From Arachnopeziza araneosa (Eukaryota > Ascomycota > Leotiomycetes > Helotiales > Arachnopezizaceae), in assembly GCA_003988855.1 (NCBI GenBank), contig QYAI01000022.1, forward strand, positions 304,002-368,001: a stretch of 64,000 bases of DNA, written 5' to 3'. The notes below the pieces were generated by a model, which worked only from the letters and a program-made list of their open reading frames with translations, did not search any database and had not been told where the DNA came from. Positions 23,490 through 36,371 of this stretch are shown piece by piece. Position 1 is the stretch's first letter. Each line of letters starts with the position of its first letter. The translations under genes and the position numbers were made by a program.

Positions 23490-26400
23490 ATGACTCCTAC
23501 GCCACCCTCTACCACATCTACGTCGAGCCCCGGAGGCCACTCTCCAGACGCGCAATACCGGGTTGTGCGGAAAAGAAATAGAGTCCCGCTGTCGTGCGGG
23601 CCATGTAGGCACAGAAAGTCAGTCATCCCTTATTAACCATTACAACACGAAGCGGAACAACCCTTATAGGAAATATATTCTAGAGACCTTTGATACTAAA
23701 AGTTTGTAGGTTGAAATGTAACAGGTCGCATCCATGCGAGAACTGTGAGTTCCATCCTATCCTGTGAAGCAAGATCATCCAGCTAATGAGACAAAGGCAT
23801 CAGAAGAGGCGACGCCTCTTCGTGCTCGTATGCTGCGCCTGGTACTCGCAAAAAACAAAGTCAAGGAGCAACCAGTCCAGATGATATGCAGAACAGGATT
23901 GACCGTTTAGAAGGCTTAGTTTTGTCTTTGATGACGAATGGAGCCCAATCTGCTGGCCCAACGGCTGCGAATGCAGCTATCGCACGCTCACAGAGCGATA
24001 GCACCGCCTCATCTGCTTTTCCACTTGATGTTGATCGAGATGACGATGATATGATTAAAGAGGAGGAGGAAGGTGAAGATAGTGAAGTGGATGGTGTTAC
24101 TAACTCTCTTGGCGTGTTGAAAGTTGATGCTGACAAAGGGAAATCGCTCTATTTTGGAGATTCGCACTGGCATTTAGTTCTAGCAGACGTGAGTGAAGCT
24201 TTTGTACCTTTTTTTCTGTGCCTTTTACGATTTGTGATCTGCGCCGAGAATAGAAGTTTGATCTTTTTTCGGTCCTCGGTCTTCGGAGCTCCAGTGGCAA
24301 GCGAAGAGCTGGGATTTGTAGATATCCAGACCATGAACTACAAGCCTTAAGATCACTCATCACTGTTTTTCACAATTCATATTACGCTTGGAAGTACTCT
24401 CGTAGTTTTACTGACGTAGTTACAGATTGCTGAAGTAAGAAATTACTTCACATCCCATAAAAAAGAGCTCGAGAACAACTACGAAAAGATCAAGCTATCA
24501 AAACCCAGCACCGCGAGAGATGGACCAGCTTTCCTTTTCAGCGCTCACGCCGGAGCGAGTGATGTTGAGTTGCGTGCAGAAGTGCCGTCCAAGTCAGCTG
24601 TCGATAAACTCGTGACCAGGTACTTCAACTCCTACGACCCGGCCGTTCATATCCTTCACTCTCCTACTTTCCATAAACAACTTCAAGCCCATTGGCAGGA
24701 TCCATCAAAAACTTCGATCGTATGGCTTGGCCTGTTATACTCAATATTGTGCCTTGCAATGCAGTCCTATCACAAGATTGGAGACGAGCCTCTTGAGTGG
24801 AAAGGTGAGTTTGGTGATTATACACCAAATATTGTTTCTAACACGTTTCCTAGGACGGACACTTGATTTAGCTGCAGAATATCGATTACGAACCGTCCAA
24901 TGTCTTGTCAACTGTGACTACACGAAATCGAACATATACACTATCGAAACTCTCATACTCTACGTTCACGGTGAGTACAATAGTCGCTGGGATGCTGAAG
25001 TAGGAATCTGGGTCATAGTAGGCATGATTGTACGGTTGGCGATGAGGATGGGCTATCACCGAGACCCGAGCAAGTATCCTGGTCTCGGTCCTTATCAGTC
25101 TGAGATGCGTAGGCGCATATGGGCTTTCGTTCGACAGATGGATACCATGTTCTCCTTTCAGCTAGCTCTGCCAAGTATGATCAGAACAACGGATTGCGAT
25201 GCAGCATTTCCTCGAAATATATTCGAAGACGAATTTGGACCAGATTCAAAGGTGTTACCACCTGCAAGACCCCTCACAGAACCAACACCTGTGTCGTATA
25301 TGATTGCAAAAGCTCGAATCACTTTTGAGTTCGGTGAAATATTGGAAGAGCTCAACGCCGTGTCCGGAAAGCCTGTCAGTTACGACGATATACTTAAGAG
25401 AGATAATAGGTTGCGAGAACTGAAATCGAATATGGCACCTCATCTACGCCTAAGGCCAATGGAAGAGTGTACACACGATCCGGCAACCCTCCTCATGCAA
25501 CGTTTTAATGTTGATATTCTATGGCAAAAGACGGTATGCGTGCTCCACCGCAAATACATTGCTCGAGCGAGGCAGAATCCCCGATATGCCCATTCACGGC
25601 GAGCCTGCATTGATAGTTCAATGGAGATCTTGCGCCACCAAGCGCAGCTCTACCGAGAATCCCAACCCGGTGGCCGCATGAGAACAATGAAATGGTTCAT
25701 TTCATCACTCACCAAACATGACTTCCTCCTTGCCGCCATGATAGTCTGCCTGGATCTCCATTATGACACTGTTTCTGCCTCTCTGCCTGAGCGCCCTCCC
25801 AATCATGACATGTACTTCTGGACACCAGCTCAACGAACAGAAATGATCCAAACCCTGGAAACGTCTTACAATATCTGGAAGGAATCTGCGGAGAGCTCGA
25901 TGGAAGCTTTCAAGGCATCTGGGGTTCTTGGAATCATTCTTGAGAAGATTAGGTCAGACAGCTCTCAGCCTACAAGCGAGAGGCAAACAACCACAGAGGT
26001 TTTTGCGCAGTTTGATGAGGACAAACCTGAACATTCGGCTGCTATGACTCTGGGGATGATGTCTGGTGGGTTAACTCCCAACTCGGCAACAATGTTCAAC
26101 GCCATGGCGCAGTCACCTGGTGGCACTAGGTATACCTCGATGGATATGGGCATGAATGACGCACCGATTAGTACCGGCATGACGCCGAACTTCTCGATGG
26201 ATCAGTCTGCTAATCCCTTTGGCAACCTGAATAGCGTTGCAAGTCCATTTTCTGTCTTTGGGAACGCGGGCAGTGGCACGGGGATGCTGGATGTGCCGGC
26301 TAATTTGGATTGGGTACGTAGATTGCTCACTGCATTGAAGTTTCTTGTACTAACATGACAACAGGAGGCTTGGGATTCGTACATTCAGAACGGCAATGCT

Positions 26401-26529
26401 GTGGATCCAGCTTTCCAGTTCTATTCCACCAGTGTTGATCAGAACCTCAACACAGATAGTCAAGGTGATGCAAGTGGTAGCGGATATGGGAACAGTGTAT
26501 TTATGGGTGCAAACACACCTGGGCGATGA
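23490..26529 (+). CDS. Zn2Cys6 transcription factor with fungal_trans domain
   Basis: Zinc-cluster regulator of 852 residues from six exons: 23490-23617, 23710-23744, 23797-24188, 24426-24804, 24854-26313 and 26365-26529. The cluster is spread over the first three exons: CGPCRHRK, then LKCNRSHPCENC, then a final Cys in ASSCSY. It is followed by a short coiled-coil linker (DDMQNRIDRLEGLVLSLM) and an acidic stretch. The middle homology domain has typical blocks: LVTRYFNSYDPAVHILH near residue 240, RLAMRMGYHRD, and MRRRIWAFVRQMD. The C-terminal third is Met/Gly/Ser/Asn-rich, as in activation regions. All introns are in frame and have fungal consensus ends. I cannot assign a specific regulon. The alpha-amylase lies 860 bp downstream on the same strand, but the cluster does not resemble AmyR closely enough to claim a link. 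Confidence 0.92.
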
Positions 26530-27391
26530 TGATATGGACTGAGAACTCTGCTTTACTTGCTTATGTGGGATGTTTGGGAAAGGCATATCAAAAAGGAGGT
26601 TAAATGGATGGGTGGGCTGATGAAAACGATACCATATTGTTCCGTGTGCGCATGTACTGTAAAACCTTTGAGACGGGCCGTGCCTCTCTGCAATACCACT
26701 CTCTTCCATGCTTTTGAGCGCTCTTGATAGACTCGGACATTCATGTTGCATATAACAAGGCCGAATGCGGGGTACCCCAGCTATCAGATCCGCATTTGCC
26801 TCCACGCGTTGGACCTGCACTCCGCCAGAGTCACCTGGGAAGGCCCGATTCGGCTTTTGGTTCTCTGTTCAGTCCAAATACCAATCGAGCAACTGCTCCG
26901 CGCTCTTCAAAGCTCTCTCCCTTCACAGTGAGGTAGGTACCGAGAGCAGAACACCACCCATTGGCAGTGGCCACCCTCGATAGCGGCCGAGTCAAGCGAA
27001 CCCCTTAAATCCCAGCAGGGATCAGCCTCATTTCATCAGCAGACCACTTAGAGGCTGAAGTTAGCGAGAGCATCCTTCACGGGATGGCGTAGTGTATCGC
27101 CGCGGCAAGAGGGCCTCGTTTCTCACGGCGCTATTTGCCATCTGCTAAGCGGTTTGAGAGGGACCTCCGTGGTGGATGGTGGGTTTGGAGGTGTCATGTA
27201 GGGAGAGTGACGTTGATGGGTCCTGGGAATGATCCAAGTGGAGTTGGCCAAAGTATTTGAACTCGAGTTGCCTGGTGGATTTGAGCTCTGTTTCAACTGA
27301 GCAGCAGCTGTATTCCTCGAAACCCAGAGCTTTACGTGTCCTTCTTCCTCCACTCAGTACACTGTCTTGCGTTCCAAAGAGCAACAAGAAG
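26530..27391. other. Intergenic: alpha-amylase promoter region
   Basis: 862 bp between the zinc-cluster gene and the amylase. It should contain the 3' end of the former and the promoter of the latter. I found no convincing CGG-N8-CGG AmyR site by eye and no gene. Confidence 0.5.
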
Positions 27392-29148
27392 ATGAGATCC
27401 AGAAATCCTCTTCCTCTTGCTCTGGTAACAGCCTCCATCTTCACGTCAGCCGTCTCCGCCCTGACTCCCGCCCAATGGCGCTCTCAATCCATCTACCAAG
27501 TCCTCACCGACCGTTTTGGTCGAACAGATAACTCTACCACAGCTACGTGCAACACTGGAGATCAGATATACTGTGGTGGCAGTTGGAGGGGGGTTATCAA
27601 CCACCTGCCGTATATTCAGGGGATGGGATTCACAGCCGTATGTTCTGTCCTCTGTTGGCATTTAATAACCTTGGAGTGACGACTGATGCATGATAGATTT
27701 GGATCTCTCCTATTGTGCAGAATTTAGTTGGAAATAGCGCTGATGGTGAAGCGTACCATGGGTACTGGGCCCAGAATATCAACGCTGTGAATCCCAATTT
27801 TGGATCTGAAGCAGATCTTATTGCTCTCAGTGCCGCATTGCATGCGAGAGGCATGTATCTAATGGTCGATGTGGTCACCAACCACATGGGATATCTTGGA
27901 TGCGGAACTTGCGTGGATTATAGTGTTTTCACTCCTTTCAATCAAGTTCGTCGATCCATCCCTCGAGTTGCTAACAAGCTAACAAGCGTAGCAATCTTAT
28001 TTTCATCCGTTTTGTCTGATTGATTACAACAATGCAACTAGCATCAAGGTCTGCTGGGAGGGAGACAATACTGTCGCTCTTCCTGATATGAGGACGGAGA
28101 ACGCGACAGTCTTGGCAATGTGGAACAGCTGGATCAAGGGGCTAATCGCCAAGTATAACATTGATGGTCTAAGATTGGATAGTACCCAGCAGGTTGATAA
28201 TGCATTCTTGACCTCTTTCCAGAGTGCTGGTAAGTCTCTAAACTTCTTCAAGATCCCAAGTTAAACGAGAGCAGCTGGAGGGATGCACATTCTCGGTGAA
28301 GTCTTCAATGGAGATCCCAACTATGTCTGCCCGTATCAAAATTACGTCAGCGGAGTTTTGAACTATCCTGCGTAAGCCCAACTCGATGAAGTCCAATGAA
28401 AGTTACTAACCAGAACAGGTATTACTGGATCACTCAAGCTTTTGAGTCTACAAGTGGTAGTATCTCAAACCTCGTAAACGGCATCAATCAGATGAAATCC
28501 ACTTGCAATGACACCACCCTCCTCGGCTCTTTCATGGAGAACCACGACGTTGCACGCTTCGCATCTATAACATCTGATTTTGCACTGGATAAAAACGCTA
28601 TTGCCTTTACAATCTTAGCAGACGGAATCCCAATCAGTTAGTTTCCTTTTCCTATCCGTCTCAACCCCATCACTAACCCAGACTCAGTCTACGAAGGCCA
28701 AGAACAACACTACAACGGTGGCGCCGTCCCCTACAACCGTGATGCCATCTGGTACTCTGGCTACTCCACTACCGCCCAATTGTACACACACATTGCCGCA
28801 CTGAACCAGATCCGGAACCAAGCCATCTACAAGGACCCTACCTATCTGACCTACAAAGCCTATCCCACATACTCTGATTCCTCGACTATCGTGATGAGGA
28901 AGGGCTATGCGGGCGCGCAGATCATTGGCGTTTTCTCGAATCGAGGAGCAGGTGGGAGTAGTTACACCTTGACACTGACAAGTGCTCAGACTGGTTTTAC
29001 CAGTGGTCAGGTGGTAGTGGAGGTTCTGGCTTGTACAGCCGTGACGATCAGTTCTAGTGGCAGTTTGAGCGTCCCAATGAGTGCCGGCTTACCGAGGGTT
29101 TATTATCCCCAGGCGGGCTTGGAGGGAAGTGGGGTTTGTGGCAATTAG
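27392..29148 (+). CDS. Secreted alpha-amylase (GH13)
   Basis: Endo-acting starch hydrolase of the Taka-amylase type. Six exons (27392-27637, 27697-27945, 27992-28229, 28275-28371, 28419-28636, 28688-29148) give 502 residues; the five introns are 45-59 bp. A signal peptide is clear (hydrophobic stretch ending about residue 23, before LTPAQW). Conserved regions appear in order: DVVTNH, GLRLDS (nucleophile Asp), GEV (acid/base Glu) and ENHD (third Asp). The C-terminal beta domain ends normally (GLPRVYYP). There is no starch-binding CBM20, so the length equals that of the catalytic-only class. The ATG at 27392 was chosen because it begins the signal peptide; the frame is open further upstream without one. 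Confidence 0.96.
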
Positions 29149-32100
29149 GGGGCGATCGAGGATAGTTTGTTATCGTGTGAGTGTAAATGTTTGTGCTAGC
29201 AATGTTGTTGTTGACCCGAGGCGAGCAAAATTTGTCCTCGTCGAGCGAAAAAATCAAAACCGCAAAATGTCAATCCTCGTCTTCAACAAGCACTTGAAAC
29301 TTAGAATGCGGAGCTCTTAGATACTCATATTTATTGTCTAGGGTTTTTATCGACTTTAGTAGAGTAAAGACTGTGGTATTTGAGCTTCGACTTTACAATT
29401 TCCTGACGCTTCGGCGAAGACGAATTTTGACCGCCTCGTCTCAACAAACAGGTCTGGATTTTTATGAATTATGAATGCGTAAAATATGGTCGGTTATAGA
29501 CAAACTTGATCTCATAGTTCTTCAAATAAATAGTTTCAAGTTAGCAATAACGGTCCGCTGTATGAATCTATGAAGCGTCAACAAGAGTGGAAATTTGAGG
29601 TTGTTTAGAACTTATCCCATTACAAATCCCAAGTCACATATTGGAAGGTCAGTTACTCAAATACCATCATTGCTACCTCAATGAGAGCAGATGGGAGTCC
29701 TAGGGTCCATCAAAGCTCTCTTCGAAGCTTACTGCAACACAGCCGCTTGTCTAGACTCATCGGAAAGTCTCTCGAGTAGTTCATTTAGCTACTTAGAAGT
29801 GTGTTGCAGTGAGAATGACGTGGTGTTCTCATTCGCTTCTGGCGTGTATCTGCAGCGAGCTTTGCTGTATATGAACAGAACCATTAGTTGCTAGATAAAA
29901 GCTTCAGAATGAGATATTGATATCAAATCTTCAAGATATATAGTTAAAAAGCGTACCTTCCCGTATGTTCTCGCAAGTGGTGCAGATGCATCCCTTTGAA
30001 AGTCTACCATATCTTAGCCGCATTGTCAGTATAGAAAGGAAAGACTAGCTTCTAAACTACTTGTTAAGTTGTTTGATAGGATAGAGGCTCTGAAAGATTC
30101 GTTGACGAAGTAGTTAAGAAAAAATAACTATAAATCTGCTAAAGAGGTAGATAGGGGAGCTGAGCGAGTTAGATGCTGCGGAGAACTGGTCCCGGATTGG
30201 CGGTTGCGAGGATGTTTGGGCCTTCCCAAATACTCACTTACATATTCGAGCACGCAAGATCACGCAAGAGGTCGAAATTCAATTGTCTTCAACTTCGACC
30301 TGTCTTTCTCTTGAAACACATAACGGCATCTACAACTCCAACCTAGATCAGCAGCGCAGGTCAATAGATGATTTCTCTGTGCTTGCGGGTCTGGCTACGA
30401 TGGGGAATGGCAAGCTCCCCCGAAGATGTTCGCTGTGAACAGGTATGCTTATCATCTAGATTCAATCTTGAGCTTGGAACAGAAACTGCTTGGTTATTGA
30501 AAGATGCAATACCATTACGTCTAGGATACAAAGAAGAGTAAGGTGCAAACAACTTGAAGAACGTCAGTCTGGGCACTTACAGTGTAGAAGGGAAGGAGGC
30601 ACTTCAGCACTTGCGGATAGGTATCATCGCAAAGACTAGCTGGAATCCTATCTCCAATATTGCTGTTTTCAGATGTGTACAGGTCAGGTCCTACCCAGTC
30701 TAGAGCATTTGCTAACTTTTCAGCAAGACTGGGAAGTCAGCCTCGTCCCACAGCCAAACCAACGAGATCCATTACTGTATCATGCTCTTAGCTCCTTCCA
30801 AAATAAATAAAGGATAATAAAAATGCCTCTGGCAATATGGCTCACTTGGGTAAGCCGATATTGGAGTTCACGCCTGGGAAAGTGATTAAACAGAGCTCTT
30901 CTTCAGCACTACACCATCTAACTTGGAACAGAGAATTACTCCCTGATCGGCTCTATAGGGAACTTCTTCCCGAGAGAGACAAAACATGCAAGGAGCTCAA
31001 CGCTTAGATATTACAGTAAGCAGAGCTTGGCGATTTCTTTATATTATTTCCAAAGAACTCTGGACACTCTAAAACAAGAAGAAACGGAATGCAGGTCCGA
31101 CTTTGGACGAATAATGCACATCCGGTGGTATCTAACCTTTCGCACGACGATATATCTAGTTTAAGCGTACAACTAGTCGGATTTCCAAGAAGCCAAGCAA
31201 TCAATACAAGATATAGAAAGGATATGATCTGCGATTCAATGTTCCTGCAACCCGGTGTCCTATATCTGGGCATCCAGGAATATCCATACTGGATCTGGTA
31301 TCATCGAGTAAATATCTTCTTGCCAAGGTGCTCATTAGGCACTGCATGTAGAGAACCCAGGTACAACGACTCAAGTTCACTAATAAGAATACAGATCTGC
31401 AAAGTTGTAGAGCTTGGGCTTCCACTTTAGTTTTCCAGTGTTCCCTCTCTTCATAAGAGTGCATATTTCTTATTTTACTGGCCCCAAAGTCGCTGAAGCA
31501 CAAGCTGCGGAAATCCGCTTCTTGGCAGATACACTACTCCAAATCCTTCAGCATTCTCAACTCAAAGGGAAAAAATTGGATAAAAAAATATGACTGCTCT
31601 CTGTATCTGCTTTAACATTTTTGTTGTCCTTTTTCCAAAGCGGATTGATTCCTAGCTGTGAAAGCTCAAAAAGATAGAACTTGTTTGCCTTTTGTTGAGA
31701 ACGTAAAGAGCCTCACAAGTACTTGGCATTTCTCAGTAGCTTGATTGAGGAAATGATTGACTGCGGCCGTACCTCCCATGTCGAGCAGAGCCAAGCAGGG
31801 CCAAGGCTCCACGGACCTGACCTAATCCTAACACAAGGCTACACGGTGCAGGCCTCGGTGTGAAATCATGGTCTGGAAGGATACCGCCCATCGATTTTGG
31901 AGATGATTATACTTTCTCAGTCGTATTGCTGCTTATCTTGTTTCCTTGAGCAAAATCAAGCAGCTCTGCTACTTAGCAAGATGCCTTTCAAAATGTTAAG
32001 GATAATATCATATGGAGATGATTTGTTTTGGTCTTATCTGGCATTCCAGACTTCATAAGGGATTATTGATGACTGCTGATGTTGCTGTCAGTGGGTTTGA

Positions 32101-32869
32101 GCCTATAAGGAACATAGGATCACCCACGCCCACTGCACAAGCAGGGCTCAGAATAGCCAATTGCGATTAAAGGATTCGTGGCGGACCGTGAGTCTCAGGG
32201 AGATGGCCGCTTCTCGGACATGGCAAGGCTTGGATGACTGTAGTGCAGAAATAAGCTGTCCATCTCTTTCTTATCGGACAATCTTTATTCTTGTTTCCTC
32301 ACACACGAGCTTACTCTGTACATCATGCTTGATAATCCCTCTCTCGGGTTGTACTGAAGTACCGCTGTCCCTCATACCTCTGGAAGCATTTGAAGCCATA
32401 AGAACCTCTCCTGCTGTGTCTGCCAAAAGACGTCACTCAACATCATGGCAGGCGCGTCTTAACAAAGGTATTAAGCCTGAAGCTTATCAGCTCTTCTGCG
32501 TCACGAGGGCGCTAACGCAATTAGGAGATCGTCTAGAAGCCCACTACTTCTAAGGCTGAAAGGCTACAAATATTTCTTCAAGCCGCTCAATTTCGACTTC
32601 ACAAATCATCGATTTACAATCCTCAGCCGCCCATTGGAAATTGTGTTCTCTTTCACTGAGAACACCGTCGCCTACGCAGGTAGACCGTTTACAGACAAAA
32701 CAACCCCTTCAACCAAGGTATGTCTTTGTCGCTCAGTTCACATGGTGGCCAGCGCCCCAGTCTGACGTGCACCGGCGGCCTCTCGCTCACTCGGGCTCCG
32801 AAGATGCAGTTCAACTTCAGCCAATCACTAACCAACCCTGCAGATAGACCCAGAAATAAATTAGCAGCC
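29149..32869. other. AT-rich stretch without recognisable genes
   Basis: About 3.7 kb in which no open frame looks coding. From about 29.3 to 32.1 kb the sequence is clearly AT-richer than the flanking genes. It could be old, decayed mobile DNA, but I recognise no transposon motif or terminal repeat. The last few hundred bases are the promoter and 5' leader of the PFK-2/FBPase-2 gene. Confidence 0.5.
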
Positions 32870-35195
32870 ATGCCTTCAGTCGTGGAGGAGACGTTCCCAA
32901 TCTGTAAGTTACTCACACGCCACTCCACAATATCGCAGCCATGATCATCTAACAATTTTATCACAGCGGAGAAGGGACGTCAGAGTGTGACTTCTCAACA
33001 CTCAATCGTCGCTAAAGCTGCCATGGCCAATTGCACTAATCGAATCACCGTCATGGAACCTCCTCCCCCACCATCAGAACTGCCACAATCTATCTTCAAT
33101 CGGGACTTCGCTTTCACAAAGCCTGCTTCTCATTCCGATCCTCGTCAAGAAACCCTCCTTAGACCACCATCTGCCACTTCTCTCAGAGCCCTTGGACGCG
33201 CTCTACAAGAAGTTGAGATGTCATATCGTTCGCACAATGGCAGCGACACACCAACAACTGGAGGCAGTGTTTCTTCTACTGCTCCAAACAGCCCGAGATT
33301 GTAAGTACTCCATTCATAACGTTTCAGAATAGCCTCAACCTTGTCTACATATAAATTCCTCGATTTTTCATTGTTGACTCATATTGAAACTTTCGAGTAC
33401 GACAAAAGACTAATTTGGAACAGGAGACCAATCCGACAGAACTCTGGTTCAACCACTCCAAGAGTTAGACCACCTGCTACGACTCTTAATATTCCCGGAA
33501 TGACTCGATCTAAAGTTTCTCCAGACGGCAAGATTTCCCAACGTGATGTTGGCGCTAAGCTTGTTGTTATCATGGTTGGTTTGCCCGCGAGAGGAAAGTC
33601 TTACATTACGAAGAAGTTGCAGAGATATCTTTCTTGGCAGCAGTATTATGTACAAATTTTCAACGTCGGAAATCGTCGTCGAATTGCAGCTGGTGGCGGT
33701 AGTTTTTCACCTATCAGTTCACCACCTCAATCTCCCAAGCCACAAAGTCGTCTCCTTCATGCGGCTTCAATTGGAGGAATTATTGACACGCCATTTCAAG
33801 CAGCTCACATCCTCCTCAATGGTGTTGACCCGCTCGAGCAAACGGCTGAAGACCATATCATGCTTCCTAGTGCCGATACGATGGAGCAGTCTGCCGAGTT
33901 TTTCGACCCCAAAAATGAGAGAGCCTCTCAGCTTCGTGAACAGCTTGCTTTATCCACATTAGATGAACTTCTCGACTTTCTCCTCCTCCAAGGTGGTTCC
34001 GTCGGTATTTTGGATGCAACAAACAGCACCATTGAGCGCCGCCAAGTCCTGTTCAAGCATATCAAGGAGCGTGAGCCAAAGCTGGGAATTCTTTTCATCG
34101 AGAGCGTTTGCGAAGATAGTAAGGTCAGTATATGGTTTGCACGTACTGATTTTTCTGCTGACCTCACCATAGCTCCTTGAGGCAAACATGCATCTTAAGC
34201 TTCGAGGTCCAGACTACAAGGACAAGGATCCTGTCAGCTCTTTGCGTGACTTTAAAAAGCGTGTCGCCGCTTATGAAAGTGCCTATGTCCCCCTGGGCGA
34301 CTACGAAGAGCAAAATGGCATGCAGTATATCAAGATGATCGATGTAGGCCGCAAGGTCATTCACTTCCGCCTTCAGGGTTTCTTGGCTGGTGGTATCGCC
34401 TCCTATCTTTCAACCTTCAATTTGTCTCCTCGCCAAATTTGGATCACCCGTCATGGAAAATCTTTTGATAACACTATGGGCAGGATCGGCGGTGATTCTA
34501 ACTTGACCGAGGAAGGCGAAGAATATGCTATTGCCCTTTATAACTTCATTGATCGTAAGCGACATGATTGGGAAAAGGATCAAAAGGAGCGCGCATTGGA
34601 TACCATGAAGCTTCCTTTACAACCTGGCGACCAGACGCCACCATATCCCGAGTTGCTAGGCGAGCTAGATGAGAAAAACTTCTGTGTTTGGACCTCTACC
34701 CTTAAACGCAGCATTCAAACTGCCAAAGAGTTCGACGAGGACGAGAACTATGATGTGAAGGCGTGGGAGATGCTGAAGGAACTTAATGCTGGCGACTTTG
34801 AAGGCATGACCTACGAAGATATCCAGCAACGCTATCCTCAAGAATACGCAAACCGTCGAGTTGACAAGCTACAATACATTTACCCTGGTGTTGGAGGTGA
34901 GGGCTATCTCCAAGTCATCTCTCGTCTGCGAGACATGGTTCGTGAGATTGAGCGTATCAAGGATCACGTTTTGATTATCGGTCACCGTTCTATCTGTCGT
35001 GTTCTTATGGCTTACTTCATGGATCTGACTAGAGATGATATCGCTGATCTTGACGTCCCTCTCGGCATGCTTTATGCCATTGAGCCTAAGCCATATGGCA
35101 TTGAGTTCCACGCTTACAAGTACAATCCTGAGAACTTCGAATTTGAGGAATGTCCTGACTACAAGCCTCAGCAATCTCTGGAGCCAGGCTACTAA
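32870..35195 (+). CDS. 6-phosphofructo-2-kinase/fructose-2,6-bisphosphatase
   Basis: Bifunctional enzyme that sets fructose-2,6-bisphosphate, the signal that switches between glycolysis and gluconeogenesis. Four exons (32870-32903, 32967-33300, 33424-34123, 34173-35195) give 696 residues; introns are 63, 123 and 49 bp. The kinase P-loop GLPARGKSYI is intact. The kinase domain is interrupted after NVGNRRR by a Ser/Pro-rich insert of about 65 residues (SPPQSPKPQSR) not found in the animal enzymes. In the bisphosphatase half the catalytic His is present in TRHGKS (family usually RHGES), the acidic residue in KELNAGDFEG and the second His in IIGHRSICR. So phosphatase activity looks possible, unlike kinase-only yeast paralogues, but the Glu-to-Lys next to the nucleophile is unusual. 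The N-terminal 120 residues are disordered. Confidence 0.95.
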
Positions 35196-36371
35196 AGTCT
35201 TTGCTCTCAACTTTCTTTTGATGGGCCGTTTGACGTAACTCAACTTACGGCTTCAACGCCCTCCTTTTAAATCGTCTCCGCTCTCAAAATCATCTCGACC
35301 TGCTGCTGAGAACTGTTTCTTTTCACTTAGTAGTTCGGTTTCGGTTTCGGTTTCGGTTTCGGCATTAGATGGGATTTGCTTCATCACATAAATACTGGCG
35401 GAATAATTCGAGACAAAAAATCACGACTGCATGAACTTGGGACATTACATGTTTTCTCCTTTCGCATATCATCGGGAGTTAATTGGCATGTACACTACTT
35501 TGCTAGATTTGGCAGCGGGGAGGCTTTGCATTACATTTGGCGCAAGAATGGCGTTTATAGATGGCGAGGTAATTTGCTGCACTATACCCAAGAGTGGTTA
35601 CATATGAACCACGACCATATGTGTCTGTAAGATAGCTAGGTAATGAGTTATAATGACCCCAAAATAACATTGCAAAAATTACATGATACATAAAGACCTG
35701 CTAGTGTGATATTTGCTAATGAGAAGATAAGCGGACCTGCTCAAGCCAAAGTCTCCGGGAAACTTTAATAATAAGGAATTGTTTCCGAGGTTCTCAATTC
35801 TAGAAAACTGTTTTTGGTACGAATACTAAATTTGGATTATGGCGTTTTGAATGTGGATGATGTCGTAGGTCGCGTCTCGAAATCAGGGTTTGAAATTTGG
35901 ACCTTGGGATGTTCCTCAAGAGCAACTAGGGGTCCACACTCGAAAACGTCAGTATATTCCTCCAAACCTCTTTATCCGCCTGCATTCCAGCTATCGCGGA
36001 AACAAAGTTATCTATGGATTATCGCTCTGTGCTGTGGAGTCTTGTCCGTAGACACCATTGACTTCCAGAAGCTAGATGTCTAGCAAGAACAAGAATACTC
36101 AGCCTCGTAAGCCACCCCCTCCAACTTGTCGCGTCTGCTTCGATGCAAATCGCTCCGATCTCTTTGTTTCCGGGAGTCGTACCCGCTTGGTCCGAATGCA
36201 TGCTTCTAGGAGATTTTGGCTGATTCTTTCATTCTCTTAAAGACTCTTTCAAGTTCCTCAAGATCATATAAAGACGTGCGCTATTCCAAGCTCTGCAGCC
36301 TCCCCACTATCAGTCACGGAACCACCCTTTTGAGATACAGATCGGAGTACAATACGTGCAAGCCGGGAATC
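35196..36371. other. Intergenic with TTCGGT hexamer repeat
   Basis: No gene recognised. A TTCGGT run lies about 140 bp past the PFK-2/FBPase-2 stop codon. The right part should include the RNase H1 promoter. Confidence 0.55.
35334..35362. repeat. (TTCGGT)n hexanucleotide repeat
   Basis: Just under five units, probably within the 3' UTR of the preceding gene. It is not the TTAGGG telomere unit. Confidence 0.9.

Noticed and set aside
32161..32553. 130-codon plus-strand frame
   Set aside because: No start of quality, no family resemblance, and AT-rich degraded surroundings.
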